From contig CM049312.1 in NCBI GenBank assembly GCA_026874595.1, positions 30,323,456 to 30,387,455 of the forward strand: a stretch of DNA of 64,000 nucleotides. The letters are read 5' to 3'. Position 1 is the stretch's first letter. Every line of letters starts with the position of its first letter. Positions 11,641-22,082 of the stretch are shown here, in pieces. Under the pieces are notes generated by a model. That model was given only the letters and a program-made list of their open reading frames with translations. It was not told where the DNA came from and did not search any database. A program made the translations under genes and the position numbers. Source of the DNA: Sipunculus nudus. Its lineage: Eukaryota > Annelida > Sipuncula > Golfingiida > Sipunculidae.

Positions 11641-12394
11641 TTTTGCAGGAACTTTTGTCATGTGTTTCACTCATATGTATTAAATATTACTTCTGCTAGA
11701 ATTCTCCAGAAACACCCTCCCCCAAAATATTAACATAGAAAGAAAAATTATTCTATTCCAGAAATCACACCAAAAAATATTTTCCCCCCAATAAACAACA
11801 TGGGTCCGACAGCTTCATTGCTTCGTAAATATCGTAGATATAACGATTGTATACAGGAGCATTCTACCATGAAATTATATGAAAGATGCTTTGTATTAGT
11901 TGAAGCTCAGGCGACATCATGAAACACGATGTTTATTCAGTGTAGTCAGTTGAGGGTATATTCTAAGGCATATATATGTTAATAGACACATGCATTATTT
12001 ATATACACATGCATATGTCGTTAAAGTCTCCTGTACGCGAAACGTATAGCTGCCAATGTGTAAAAGATAGGCCCACAAAAATATATTCCAACAGTATTAC
12101 ATTTTTCGTTTAAATTGTAAATTGTCATGGAATAAGCAGGTCTGATGCAAAATTGACATCTCTCCCAGATAAATAGAAAGCAGGTTCATATATTTCGATG
12201 AAAGCATTTAGCAAAGAAACCACTTCAGCCTTGGTTCGTTGCATTGTCTTTCAGCAAATTAACGCAAAATATAATATACAGATTTTGCTGAAAATTTATT
12301 GAGGGGTAAAGGAAAACTGCATCCGAAATCACCATAATATAATTTTTGCTTAAGTGTTATAATCACAATTCCACAAAGGAATTATTATAAGGGG

Positions 12395-13400
12395 CAATTT
12401 TTGTCCTTGAGTAGAAGCCGCCCATTCGTATGTAGTTGTTCTGCCACTCGCCTAGTGAACCCGTGATTCTGAACCATGACAATGTTTTACATGAAACGTG
12501 CCCGTATGAACGAACGACTAATTTGTAATTATTCTGGCGAGGGTTTCAAAGTCTCAAAGAGATTGAGGACCCTTAGAAGTGTGTGCAATAACCCCCCCCT
12601 GCAGGGCTTCCTTTTGAAAAAAAATAAACATTTTTCAAACAACCCATAAACCGACCGAACTTTTAAAACCATGGTTATACTGGAAAGAAACTTCTGAATG
12701 TATAAAAATCAACGTACCTGTAAACCTATAAAACGGTGCTCGTGTAAAGGGTCTCAGCTCTCTGTGTCCACTCAACAGAAAAAAATGCTCCCTATAAAAT
12801 GGGGTTCAGTGGGGATCGCAGGTCGCCTCCTGAGCATGACAGGCGAAAAATGTTTTGCTGAATATATGTAGCGGGTAAGGGGGAAGACATATCAATAGTC
12901 CATTTCATTTTGGAGGTAATAAGAATCACAACAATATATATTTTCTTATTAACCATTATGACAAAGGACCATTTCTTTTTCCCCGTGTGGAAGCCACCCA
13001 TTCGTATTTATTTATTCTGCCACGCAAGGTGATCTCGTGTTACTGAAGCATGATAGTGTTCATACATGAAACACATACACGTGAACACATGACTGATATA
13101 AAAGGAGATTCTGATGGGGGCCTGTACGCCCTGACTACAGATTCTAGTTTGTTATCAATTCAAAGATGTACTGGTGATATATTTTCATGTTTCACCGACC
13201 CTACGGACAACGGATCTTAACAAATATATGTGAACCCCCACCCCAACCCGAATGATAATTAAGTTGTGGGGCTTCTTTTTGGTAAAAAAAAACCCTTCAT
13301 AAAACACATTACTTGGCCGAACTTTTGAAACCATGGTTATCATGGAAAGATATTTTTGAATGTATAAAAATCAACATACCTGTAACCCATAAAAATGTTG
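12395..13400. repeat. Two diverged direct repeats of about 0.67 kb
   Basis: The blocks starting near 12415 and 12980 share ordered phrases: GAAGCC.CCCATTCGTAT, ACATGAAAC, GGGCTTC.TTTTG, then ACCATGGTTAT..TGGAAAGA and TGAATGTATAAAAATCAAC (12668-12716 and 13330-13378). The same pair occurs in unit B. This is an old internal duplication that predates the A/B tandem duplication. No gene is recognised. Confidence 0.6.
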
Positions 13401-14052
13401 TCAAACGGTGACTACATCACTGGACTCCGTGCCCAGTGTTGGCCAAGCTGAAAAACCCTCGCATTGAAAGCGGAGTCATGTGGTCTTAGGATTAAAAACC
13501 ATTTCTTCCTTTTGAGAGAGAAAATTCCTTTAGAGGCGTTACAATGGATATGAGGGATCAATGGGGATTATAGTTGACCCGCGTGACCGCGTATTGCACG
13601 GAAATGCCTTTTGGGCAGGACATGCGCTCTTGCCACGGTCTTAAATGGCCAGTGAAAATCTCCTAGCGTCACAGGCGTGGAGGACCTTGCAGCAGAAAAG
13701 AAATAGGGGCACCTAATGGGGAAATATTAAAATTATTAATTAATCAGCTTAATAGGGCATAATCCCGCAAAATAAAACAAACTTGTCCTAGAAGAACACA
13801 CCACCGTTACGTCTGCCGAATTTGGATAGTCAAATTAGAACGAAAGCAGGTAAACCGTGGTCAAGAAAGAAAAAACAACTCCATATTAATTATATAAATA
13901 GTAATAAAGTAGGCTACGCTCCATTAGCAGCGGTTACGCTGTGCTCAACTATTCGCTACACTACCCGCTGTAATAAACCGCGGTTGCCGGTCAGGTTTGG
14001 GCATTAGGCGATGCTGTGTCTGTGAAATTCCTCGTGCGTAAAATTTAACCAA

Positions 14053-14310
14053 TCACATTGCAGGTATCACCAGCACAATCGGATGTTCTTCGAGGGACCG
14101 GGCACTTTGCACTGCGGTGGAAAGCGCTTGGTAGCACAGACTTTTTCCAACCCCAATTGAAATACGCACGATGCAATCGTCAACTTTTAACACAGTCTCT
14201 ATACTGACTTGCTGGTGTGGCCTAAGGTCAGTTATACCCCACTGTCTGCAGATTTCCGCTTGCGTAGTGCTACATGAACTTGCCACGGGCGCAGCAGTGT
14301 TTGTTAACAC
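14053..14310 (-). pseudogene. RecQ-like DNA helicase N-terminal fragment
   Basis: The 85-codon frame includes WGITDLRPHQQ (the RecQ motif 0 region with its conserved Arg-Pro-x-Gln), a Walker A-like loop IGVGKSLCYQ and HPIVLVIPAM where motif Ia begins. In intact RecQ helicases these motifs lie about 20-70 residues apart at the start of the ATPase domain, as here. The frame stops (TGA) straight after motif Ia. The remaining motifs (DEAH box, helicase C domain, RQC) are absent. Unit B has the same fragment with the same stop (29008-29256), so it was truncated before the tandem duplication. It is probably a fragment carried by a transposon or a partial gene duplication. Confidence 0.6.
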
Positions 14311-14559
14311 TCTAAGCCAATCAGATTTCTTCTACCAGTTCTGCAGATTTGTTTAAACACAGAGCCAATCAGACTTTACTTTATCCAGCGCAAACTGACT
14401 GGGTGGTTGTCGCATTGCCAAACCTGAAGAATCCTGCTTTTTCTCACAGCGTGTGAGTGGAAGGTCACCATGCAGGAGGGCACGCGCTGTGTTCAGAGCG
14501 TGTAATGTAGGCCTACCAGGCTACAACTATTTTTGTTAATTAGAAATTCTTCTATTCAT

Positions 14560-14760
14560 TAGCTTCCTCATCGCTCCTTTCTTATCTTCCCCCCCTTTTT
14601 TTTCTTCTTCCTTCCCTTTCTCTTCTTCCCTTCTTTCCTTTCATTCCTTCCTTTTTCCCCTTTCCGATTTTTCTGCCCCCTTCCCGTTTTTGGGGGTCCC
14701 AGGGTGGGGGTGGGGGGGGGGGGGGCTACTGCTCCACCGGACACACCTCTGGATACGCCA
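14560..14760. repeat. Polypyrimidine/poly-G tract
   Basis: A CT-rich run (14573-14680) is followed by GGGGGTCCCAGGGTGGGGG and a long G run up to 14724, then GGACACACCTCTGGATACGCC. The last part resembles the 'GTGGATCCAG...GGGGGG' G-rich repeats at 728-950 and 48676-48873, seen on the other strand. This block replaces the LINE 3' end present at the same place in unit B. Confidence 0.45.
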
Positions 14761-15318
14761 CTGTCTTCCAATGTTAACGGTCCGCGTGCTGTGTTCGGGG
14801 AAACAATTTGCATTTGTACTTGTACACGTGACTCTTTATGTTTCTGGTAATGTCGACTGCGGTTGTGCGCCGACTTAAAACGGAGATATTATGCTGATGA
14901 ATGTGTTTGATTTATTATCATCAGAATCTATGTCGCTACTGTTTTGCAAGCAGAAAGAGTTTTTTTTACGGAAGGGACTATATTTTATTTGAAATATTGG
15001 AATAAAAACTAAATAAAGAATTCAACTTGGATGTTTATGCACCTGTTTGACCCATAATTGATTGGCATATCTCTACTTTATACCGGAAGAAATGGGAAAT
15101 TTACTCCAACATTGACTCGTATCACAGGCTTAATAAAATCTGGACACCAAAAGATAGATGACGGAGGTCAAAGTACATGTATAGAGGGAAACAATAAAAT
15201 ACAACACAATACACTTTTATTTGCTCTTGACAATACAATGATTGTATGGAGAACCAGCATTCACTGATTAATAAACACATATATTACTATTGTTGTTGTT
15301 ATAAAAGTATCTTCATAG
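14761..15318. other. Unassigned AT-rich DNA
   Basis: No gene or recognised repeat. This segment is present in unit A but not in unit B, so it came in with the neighbouring LTR-bearing block. Confidence 0.3.
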
Positions 15319-16153
15319 TGTTACGGAACTAATATCAACAGATCACGAAGTCGTGACGAGCATAAATTTTGTTATGGAGATAAAAAAATGTCCAGGGGAA
15401 TAAATAAAGAAGTCAGTGGTTTTTTGTTAACAAATAATTATAATTTTTTCTTAAAACAATCCTAACATTACAATACACTAAATAAACACAATTACACAGT
15501 ATAACAACAGTACAACATTCAATCAATACAAGTATATAAATTAAGTGTACAATACCTGGGTACCACCACTGTCACAGCGACAAAAAGTTCTTTAGAGCAT
15601 ATAATCCAGATGAACAGTCCACATAAATCTTCTCAGAGAATAACAGAATCACAAAATCAATTTGTTGTAATCCAAAAGTGAAATTCTGATTGTGATCCCA
15701 AAGGCAAACTGAAGACTGTATAAAATCCGTTACAAATTCGAAGAAAAGCTATAACTGACGCAATTATCGGAAAAAAGGTCCACAAACTGACTTACACTCT
15801 TCTGTGGCCGCTGAAATATCTCTCTCCTCTCTCTCTGCTCTAAAACACAGCCCCTTATTTATAACTTTTCACCTCAAGCCGAGTACTTTCCTTTCCCGAA
15901 CAATCCAAAGAACCCAACAATACACACGTAACAGGAAACTTCTCGAACAAAGAAGGCTGTGTTTCTACATAACAGGGTTCACACGTGGGCCGGCCCGGCT
16001 CGGCCAGGCGAGAAAGCCCAAGACTAGATTGTCCTCTGTTTACACGTCAGACCCACGCGTGGGCCGGGCTATGTCACCATAGCAACGGCCAATCCTAGCG
16101 CTGCACATAAACATGTAAGACTGCTGCATACAATAAAAGAGACTTCTGTAACA
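15319..16153 (-). mobile_element. Solo LTR, Ty3/Gypsy type, with 4-bp target duplication
   Basis: The block (835 bp) runs from TGTTACGG to CTGTAACA on the plus strand, that is TGTTACAG...CCGTAACA on the minus strand. It contains the conserved R-U5-like part (CTGACTTCTTTATT and TTGTTAACAAA read on the minus strand). The U3 differs from the LTRs at 3525 and 49234, so it is another subfamily. It is flanked by ATAG on both sides (15315-15318 and 16154-16157), a normal 4-bp target-site duplication for this superfamily. No internal region is present. Confidence 0.85.
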
Positions 16154-16242
16154 ATAGTAAGATGTCATACAATTTCGTACATTAACGTTACTACATACAT
16201 TATATGTACTGGAAGGAATATATGTACGTTGCCAAACATATA

Positions 16243-16245
<3 letters not shown>

Positions 16246-16294
<49 letters not shown>

Positions 16295-16312
16295 ATATAT
16301 ATATATATAAAC
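16246..16312. repeat. (TA)n microsatellite
   Basis: A long TA run, interrupted once by TTG. The short frames read through it are artefacts. Confidence 0.95.
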
Positions 16313-16664
16313 ATATATACATACAAACATATATACATACATGTAAGCCTGTGCATTTACACATATCTATAGCTATACACATTTAAATAAATTTATATAT
16401 AATATACACATATGCAGTATATAGTAATATATACAAAATTAGAATAGTTTGCATCACAAAATTTTCATTGTGATTTCTGCAGGTTCAGTTTGACACTGTA
16501 ATCAGGTATAAGTTAATCAAGCTTATCCACTGGTCCTGCCATAAACTGATAATTAAATCTGGTCTTCTACAAATGGTGAATTGATAAGCTGTAGCAAAAA
16601 TGTAAGATTGTTTCGGCACTATAAATACTTAATCACAGCACATCCTTCGGGAAGAGCTCAAATA
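16313..16664. other. Unassigned AT-rich DNA
   Basis: Nothing recognisable. Unit B has the LINE C-terminal region at the equivalent place, so this is foreign to the LINE. Confidence 0.3.
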
Positions 16665-17172
16665 TGTATATACAAAGTTTCTCTCGTTTTCCATTGACGA
16701 TGCTGTAGCAAAATTTGACTATTTTTTTTAATGTGTACATCTATAGGGTATCTACCTAGCTCCCAAAGCACCATTGCGGTCAGGGATGATCTATTAGCTT
16801 TTAACACCATTTTACATTATTTTCTCGAACAATTCTATTTGGAGGTCTACTGGTAAATTTGAAGGCTGATATTTTATATATACACTATACATGGCCCGGT
16901 TTCCAAAGTCATTTGCTTCCTTTACGGGTAAATTTTCCATTTGATGAGAAGGTTTCCCCTCGATATTTAGAACTGTCTGCTACTTGAATGTTGTCAATTC
17001 CCAATTTGAATTTATAGTATTCCTTGTTTATGTTGGTTTTTGAAAATATTACTATTTTTGTTTTTTTCACTTTTTATAGACAATTTCCACTGATCACAAA
17101 TTTTTTGCAGATTCTCTAGTGAATCTGCCAGAATGACGGCATCATCTGCATAGAGTGTTACATGTAGTTTAA
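16665..17172 (-). pseudogene. LINE reverse transcriptase, downstream part (unit A)
   Basis: On the minus strand the frame carries LYADDAVILADS (YADD catalytic box at 17141-17152), then ENLQ and the WKLSI region, the classic palm and thumb start of a non-LTR retrotransposon reverse transcriptase. It is followed by frameshifted remnants. The upstream half of the same domain is at 19094-19476. The two are separated by a 1921-bp TTAA-flanked DNA transposon. The 3' end of the LINE is missing in this unit. This is a dead copy. Confidence 0.75.
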
Positions 17173-18460
17173 AGCTCAAATTAAACGATTTGGTCAAAAA
17201 TCACAAAAAGTCGCTTTTTCAGTAGTATATATCTTACATTTTATATTTGATACATGAATATATATCAGAAAACTAATGATAAAACCAAAATATATTGGAG
17301 AGATCACGCTGTTTACGGAATCTGCCGAGCTCAGTGCTGCAGCACGCAGCAGCTGGGCTCGCACGACGTGTGACTTCACACCAGGCAAAAACGGTCACTC
17401 GGTCGTGCGGCGCTGGTCACTGTTCCAGTGTCCGCGGCAGCAGCTCTGGTCCGGTATCCCTGAAATGTCTAGCTTTCTTGTGGATTAGGACGGAATAAGC
17501 AAGGTTCGAAATAAGCGGTATCGCATCGCGATTAATGACGCAAAAAAGGACCCGTAGTGAACCATTTTCTGTTACTGTTGTAGTGTCTGCGACTAAATTG
17601 AAATGCATATCTCGCCTTTTGAGGAGAGCAATTTTTTTGGAAGACTGATGCGTGATGAAATGCAGCCGTCAACTATAGTACACGTTATAAAAGCAGGCAT
17701 AAGACCGCGGCATTCGGATAATTCTCAGGTGAGCGAGCGCATAAGATTGAACGATGTATAATTATAAACTGACAAGTGCGTGATGCATAATTTTCCAGGA
17801 AAAACTGAACATGCATTATTGACACTGTGACACCTGATCTACAAGCCATTTGCTGACATCGATTCGACGTCATTTGACCAAAGCGCCCATTGGTTGACCT
17901 CGACCTTTTTTGAATAGACGTCATCTGACCTCCGACCCGCTGCTCGTTGTGTTTTTGCACTGACAAAAAAGTTCCAGCTTGGTTGGACTGGACATGAAAG
18001 CTTTCACCAATATGAATCAGAAAGCGTAATATTTGTAATCATTATGGCAAAGCAAATTTTCCACACTCAATAAATTGGCCGTATGCACTTTCGTTGTGCC
18101 CTTTTTTTTACCGTTTCGTTCAAATAATAACGAGGTCTAACAATGTGCCATCTATGTCAATATTTTACATCGTCAGTGACAATACAACATTACAACATTA
18201 AAGTCTGTCGAATTCCCGATAACGGTTTAATTGGAAAAAATGCGGTGAAACATCAAAATAAATAATGTGTTCATTTGCCTTCTACCTATCATCTAGTCCG
18301 CCCTCTCCGGGTATTTCTTCCTGTTATAGATGATGACATGCTCACAAAGGCATACCCGCCCCCGTACCGAGATGGGGAATTGCCAGGAAAAAGTCCCGCG
18401 CTCGTATCAGCTGAAACGTGTTTATTTTTTTAAGATTATATTAAGAAAGTTATTTGTTAT

Positions 18461-18529
<69 letters not shown>

Positions 18530-19093
18530 AGGCCATATGAATAAACCTCTAAAATGAGCTTGTTATGTTTCTATAAAGCAGCCTGAGTGACGCAATGTTA
18601 GAGGGTGTAATACTATCGATGTCAGCCGCATACCGTGTTGTTAAACAATCATCATAACTGTCTTCACAGCACATGTATATAGACTTTTACTCTTTGGTGG
18701 AAAATGCAAACATTTATAAAAGAAATACGATGAAAATATAGTATTCAGTGTATTCCATGCAGAATGAACACGTATGTTTTGAGGTATCAAGAACCGCATG
18801 TTTGTCTGGGACAAAAAAAAACACGGTAAGTCGTGACACTGGTTTACACAGCAGTGAGTGACCGGGGCTGCTGCAGCCAGGTACTGAGCTGTTGGACTGC
18901 TTTGACATCACAGGTCATTAAGGGGATGGGGCCAGCCGAATGGCCATTTGAATGCAACGGTCTCTTCTGAGCAGTACAAAACCTCAAAATATACATAATT
19001 GAAAAAATATTTTGAACAAGTCATCAAACCTGTAGGGATAATATTACACTGCTAATCCAGTTATGTGTTCGGTTAAATCTTTTCATTAGAGCT
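17173..19093. mobile_element. Non-autonomous DNA transposon inserted at TTAA (unit A copy)
   Basis: The 1921-bp element begins AGCTCAAATTAAACGATTTGG and ends with the inverted counterpart (CCGAACAC..-side, ...CATTAGAGCT). In the better preserved unit B copy the two ends read AGCTCAAATGAAACGATT and, inverted, AGCTCAAATGAAAAGATT. The left flank is TTAA (17169-17172). The right flank is TAAA here but TTAA in unit B. The target lies inside the LINE reverse transcriptase reading frame, and one TTAA plus the flanks keeps that frame continuous, which fixes the ends firmly. A TTAA target suggests the piggyBac or Kolobok type. No transposase is visible, so it is non-autonomous. It contains a TA microsatellite at about 18463. 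Confidence 0.8.
18463..18526. repeat. (TA)n microsatellite
   Basis: A long TA run found only in the unit A copy of the TTAA element. The unit B copy has a short ATATAT remnant at 31977, so the array expanded or contracted after duplication. Confidence 0.95.
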
Positions 19094-20098
19094 TAAATCA
19101 AAATATTGTTTGGTTCATCTCCGATATTTTGAAGTAAGTAATCTTCTAAATTATTAATAAATATTGAAAATAATAGAAATGACAGATTTTCTCCCTGTCT
19201 TAATCCAGTCTTACAGCTGAAGTATTCTGAAATTTGTCCTTTCGCGTAGATACATGAATATATTACTATACGTGTTAACTTAAACTGTTCCACATATAAG
19301 AGGTTGTCTTTCAACTCTCTCCAAAGTTTATCTACTATTTCATCTGATTTGCTTGATATATACTCTTGTGATTTTTCATCTGTCATCATTTTACAGTGTG
19401 ACCTTGTTATATCCACCTTGTCATCTTGTTTCTCCTCAGAGGTATCACATTTAGGATTATTATTTGTACATTTCAATGACCATTCTAGCCTGCAATGTTT
19501 ATCTGAGAAAACTGCATCAAAATCTTTAAAACCATTAAACTTTTTGAAAGCACGGCAGCAGTAGTGATCACCTAATCAATCACTGACTGATATTCGGTGG
19601 TAGCTTTACCTTTTATTAGCCTGCCATTTAAAAAAAATAGCTAATGTTTTCAAAGTTGCATAAGGCTGCGGTCATGATTATTTGGTCTTCTATTGTCACA
19701 GTTCCTCCGATCTAGTGGAATACCTAACTCGTCTAATTATCTAACATCATCAAGCAATTGCGAGGTTTCAGGGTCAAGTTCCATTTGTTCCAGCATCAAT
19801 TCATTTGTTTCAATGTAGTCCTCTTAAACATATGTGTGGGTATTAAAAGCTCCACATAAACAAAAATAACCGTCGTCATTCATTGATGAAATTTCTTCTT
19901 GTAATTCGAACATTGGTTGGCTATTATTGTGTCTAGATTAATCTTGCGGTACATACACATTACCTAAAATTAGGTCTTAATCAAAGCATATAACCTGTTT
20001 ATCAAGCCCAGATTCCCTTAGTGTTTCTGTAATAGCCTCGACTTAAACCGGGATGTCGCAAGTCGGGTGTGGGAGTTCAAAATGCAAAGACTAAAGTA
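19094..20098 (-). pseudogene. LINE endonuclease and upstream reverse transcriptase (unit A)
   Basis: Read on the minus strand from 20098, broken frames give a CDIPVLVEAI-like strand and LILGNVYV, then CGDFN near 19860 (the conserved Asp-Phe-Asn of apurinic-type LINE endonucleases). NNHDRSLMQL-like and LNGRL remnants follow. At 19093-19476 comes a 127-codon frame with GLRQGENLS and FSIFINNLEDYL, reverse transcriptase motifs upstream of YADD. Several stops interrupt the endonuclease. Domain order (endonuclease then reverse transcriptase) fits a CR1/L2/Jockey-like LINE. The clade cannot be fixed from these pieces. Confidence 0.7.
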
Positions 20099-20189
20099 CA
20101 GGGGTTCTCAGGGTTTTTTCCCCAAATCATAAAGTTATATTTGGATTTTTCGCTTGATTTTTTTTATTTTTGCTAGCCGGAAATCTTAA

Positions 20190-21110
20190 GCAGGTTGGTC
20201 AGCTCCGTATATCCGTTTGTCTGTTTGTTTGTCTATGTCCTCTCTACAGGTCACAATTTTTCAGCAATCGCTTCCAAACTTACACGGTTGATAGAAAATC
20301 AGAGTCCTAACGTGCTATGGTTTTTGGTCAACATAGGTCAACGGCCAAGGTCAAGTTCATAAAAAACGACGAAATTTTATTTTCGTCATAAATTTGTCAA
20401 TATTGATCCTATCTTTACAATCTTTAGCTCAATTTCCTTCTCTGAGCCTTTTCGAGGACCTGGTCTACTCGACTGGTCTCTATCTTGTGTCACTTTGTCA
20501 GGATGTCGGTCTGTTTGTCAGTTGTCCTCAATTTTCCTTACTTCCTAGTTCTGGTGGCTTAAATACAACATTCTACCGGCCACAGTTTTGCAGGAATCCT
20601 TATCAAACTGGTACATCTCATATTTTACACTAATATCTTGAAAGTGATTTTTCATTTTCAGGATATGGCCGCTAGGGGGCGCTGCCCTCAACCCTCTACA
20701 ACATATCATTTTTAGCCATATCTCTAAAACTATAAACTTCAAAAACATAAACTATAGCTTATTTTCTTTCTCTGGGTCTTCTTCAAGTCATCTTGTCTCA
20801 ACCTTATGTCCCTTTGTCAGTATGTCTGTCTGTTTGTCAGGTGCCCGCAATTTCGTCTGCTCTCTGGTTCTTGCGTCTCACATGCAGATTTCTACAGGCC
20901 ACAGTTTTGCAGGAATCGCTTTGTAACTTACACTTGTCATATATCGTAACGATATCTGGAAGTCCTCCTTTGTGTATTATTCAAATAAGTTCAAGGTCAA
21001 GGTGATCAATACATATCAAAATCTTATTTTCTTTATAACTTTGTTAATATTGGTTCTGTCTTCACAAACTATGGCTTATTTTCTTTAAAGTTGGCATTGC
21101 TAATTCATCT
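20190..21110. repeat. Degenerate tandem repeats of about 320-330 bp
   Basis: Three diverged copies in a row share the ordered phrases 'GTCTGTTTGTC' and 'CTACAGG.CACA.TTTT.CAG.AATC', then 'GGTCAAGTT/ TTATTTTCTT'. The anchor ACA(G/A)TTTT.CAG falls near 20253, 20582 and 20901. The block lies just beyond the 5' end of the LINE. Unit B keeps a shortened version (33880-34360) that lacks the equivalent of 20388-20856. The right palindrome flank (61880-62760) has the array inverted. Class unknown. Confidence 0.6.
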
Positions 21111-21314
21111 GACGAACTTTAAGTCATTTCTGGCAAGCGCGTGCCCTCTCATCATCTAGTTTTTATATCTGCTTGATGTAATGCGTGAAATATCTTTGTG
21201 TTGCGGTATGGATTGGAAAATTGCGTTAAATAAGAGTGGTTACACATCACAACAAGTACAGGTATATGTGACTCACCAATCATTATTACAACCTTTGTCA
21301 ATGTTGTTTTGCAG

Positions 21315-21449
21315 GGAGGAAATTCACCCCCATCTTGAATCGTGTCTCAGGCTTCAGGTGTTTGGTTTTACGGATACCCTCTTTCATTACATATGCTTCG
21401 GACTGCTTCTCTGATAACAAAGATGGTTTCGTATGCCATTATAAAAATC
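21315..21449 (+). CDS. Lectin-family exon X (unit A copy)
   Basis: The exon has excellent splice sites: acceptor TTGTTTTGCAG|GG at 21314/21315 and donor AAATC|GTAAGT at 21449/21450. The 135-nt frame is phase 1 at both ends and open throughout. It encodes a segment with GFRCLVLRIPSF, a D-C pair and VCHYKN, that is three cysteines in about 45 residues. The sister exon in unit B (34520-34663) is three codons longer near its start, an in-frame indel, which supports real coding history. The position between a signal-peptide exon and the CTLD exons suggests an N-terminal Cys-containing extension of the lectin. No named domain is recognised. Confidence 0.6.
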
Positions 21450-22073
21450 GTAAGTGTGCGTTAAATTCAATTATTTGAACTCTCTTTTCTTAAACTCTCA
21501 AATTTTAAATATTCTATGTGGAGTTTATATTACATGAGCAGAAAACTGATTGATGATTAATATCTAATGTCCAACATTAACTTCAACCTGCGTCTTATTC
21601 CTAACTCATGAAACGAGTTAGCAAACTGACAGGCATATGAGCGAGACCTAGGTCTTAAAACTGAGCTTTAATTCTGTCTTAGGAAAAAGATATTTTTTCT
21701 TGGGACTGAGTTATTTATTTATAATGCCACCTTAAAACATCAGCGTATAGGATGTACAAGAATTAATTTTTCATCTCGAGCGCTTGCGTTGGTATGTCAT
21801 GCTATCTTATGCTTCCTTATGTTGGAATGGACGTCTGTTGTGTGTACATATTACGTTTTTCTCTATGTCAGAGAGTTTATCCAACTTAAACTGTTCATGT
21901 ATGCTTTTTGGTAATTTTACAGTTTTGTATATGCTGAACATGTAAAGAACTCGTTCACTTTTATATGTTTTTTTTTAAATATTTTATCTTCTATGGTAGG
22001 GTTAAGGTTTAGGGTTAGGTTTTAAAGGTCAGGACAAGGGTTAGGGTGTGCACCAAACATGTAAAACCAGTTA
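21450..22073. other. Intron of the lectin gene (unit A), part 1
   Basis: Intron-like AT-rich DNA, well matched in unit B (34664-35145). It includes imperfect GGTTAGGG/GGTTAAGG words near 21995-22050, too degenerate and internal to be a telomere. Confidence 0.5.
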
Positions 22074-22082
22074 ACAAACCTG

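Noticed and set aside
14568-14813. Lys/Arg/Gly-rich 81-codon frame
   Set aside because: It is a translation of a CT-rich and poly-G low-complexity tract.
21990-22050. Interstitial telomere-like TTAGGG words (inverted near 61265-61330)
   Set aside because: Only a few imperfect words, interrupted by other sequence, present as part of an intron copy; not a telomere array.
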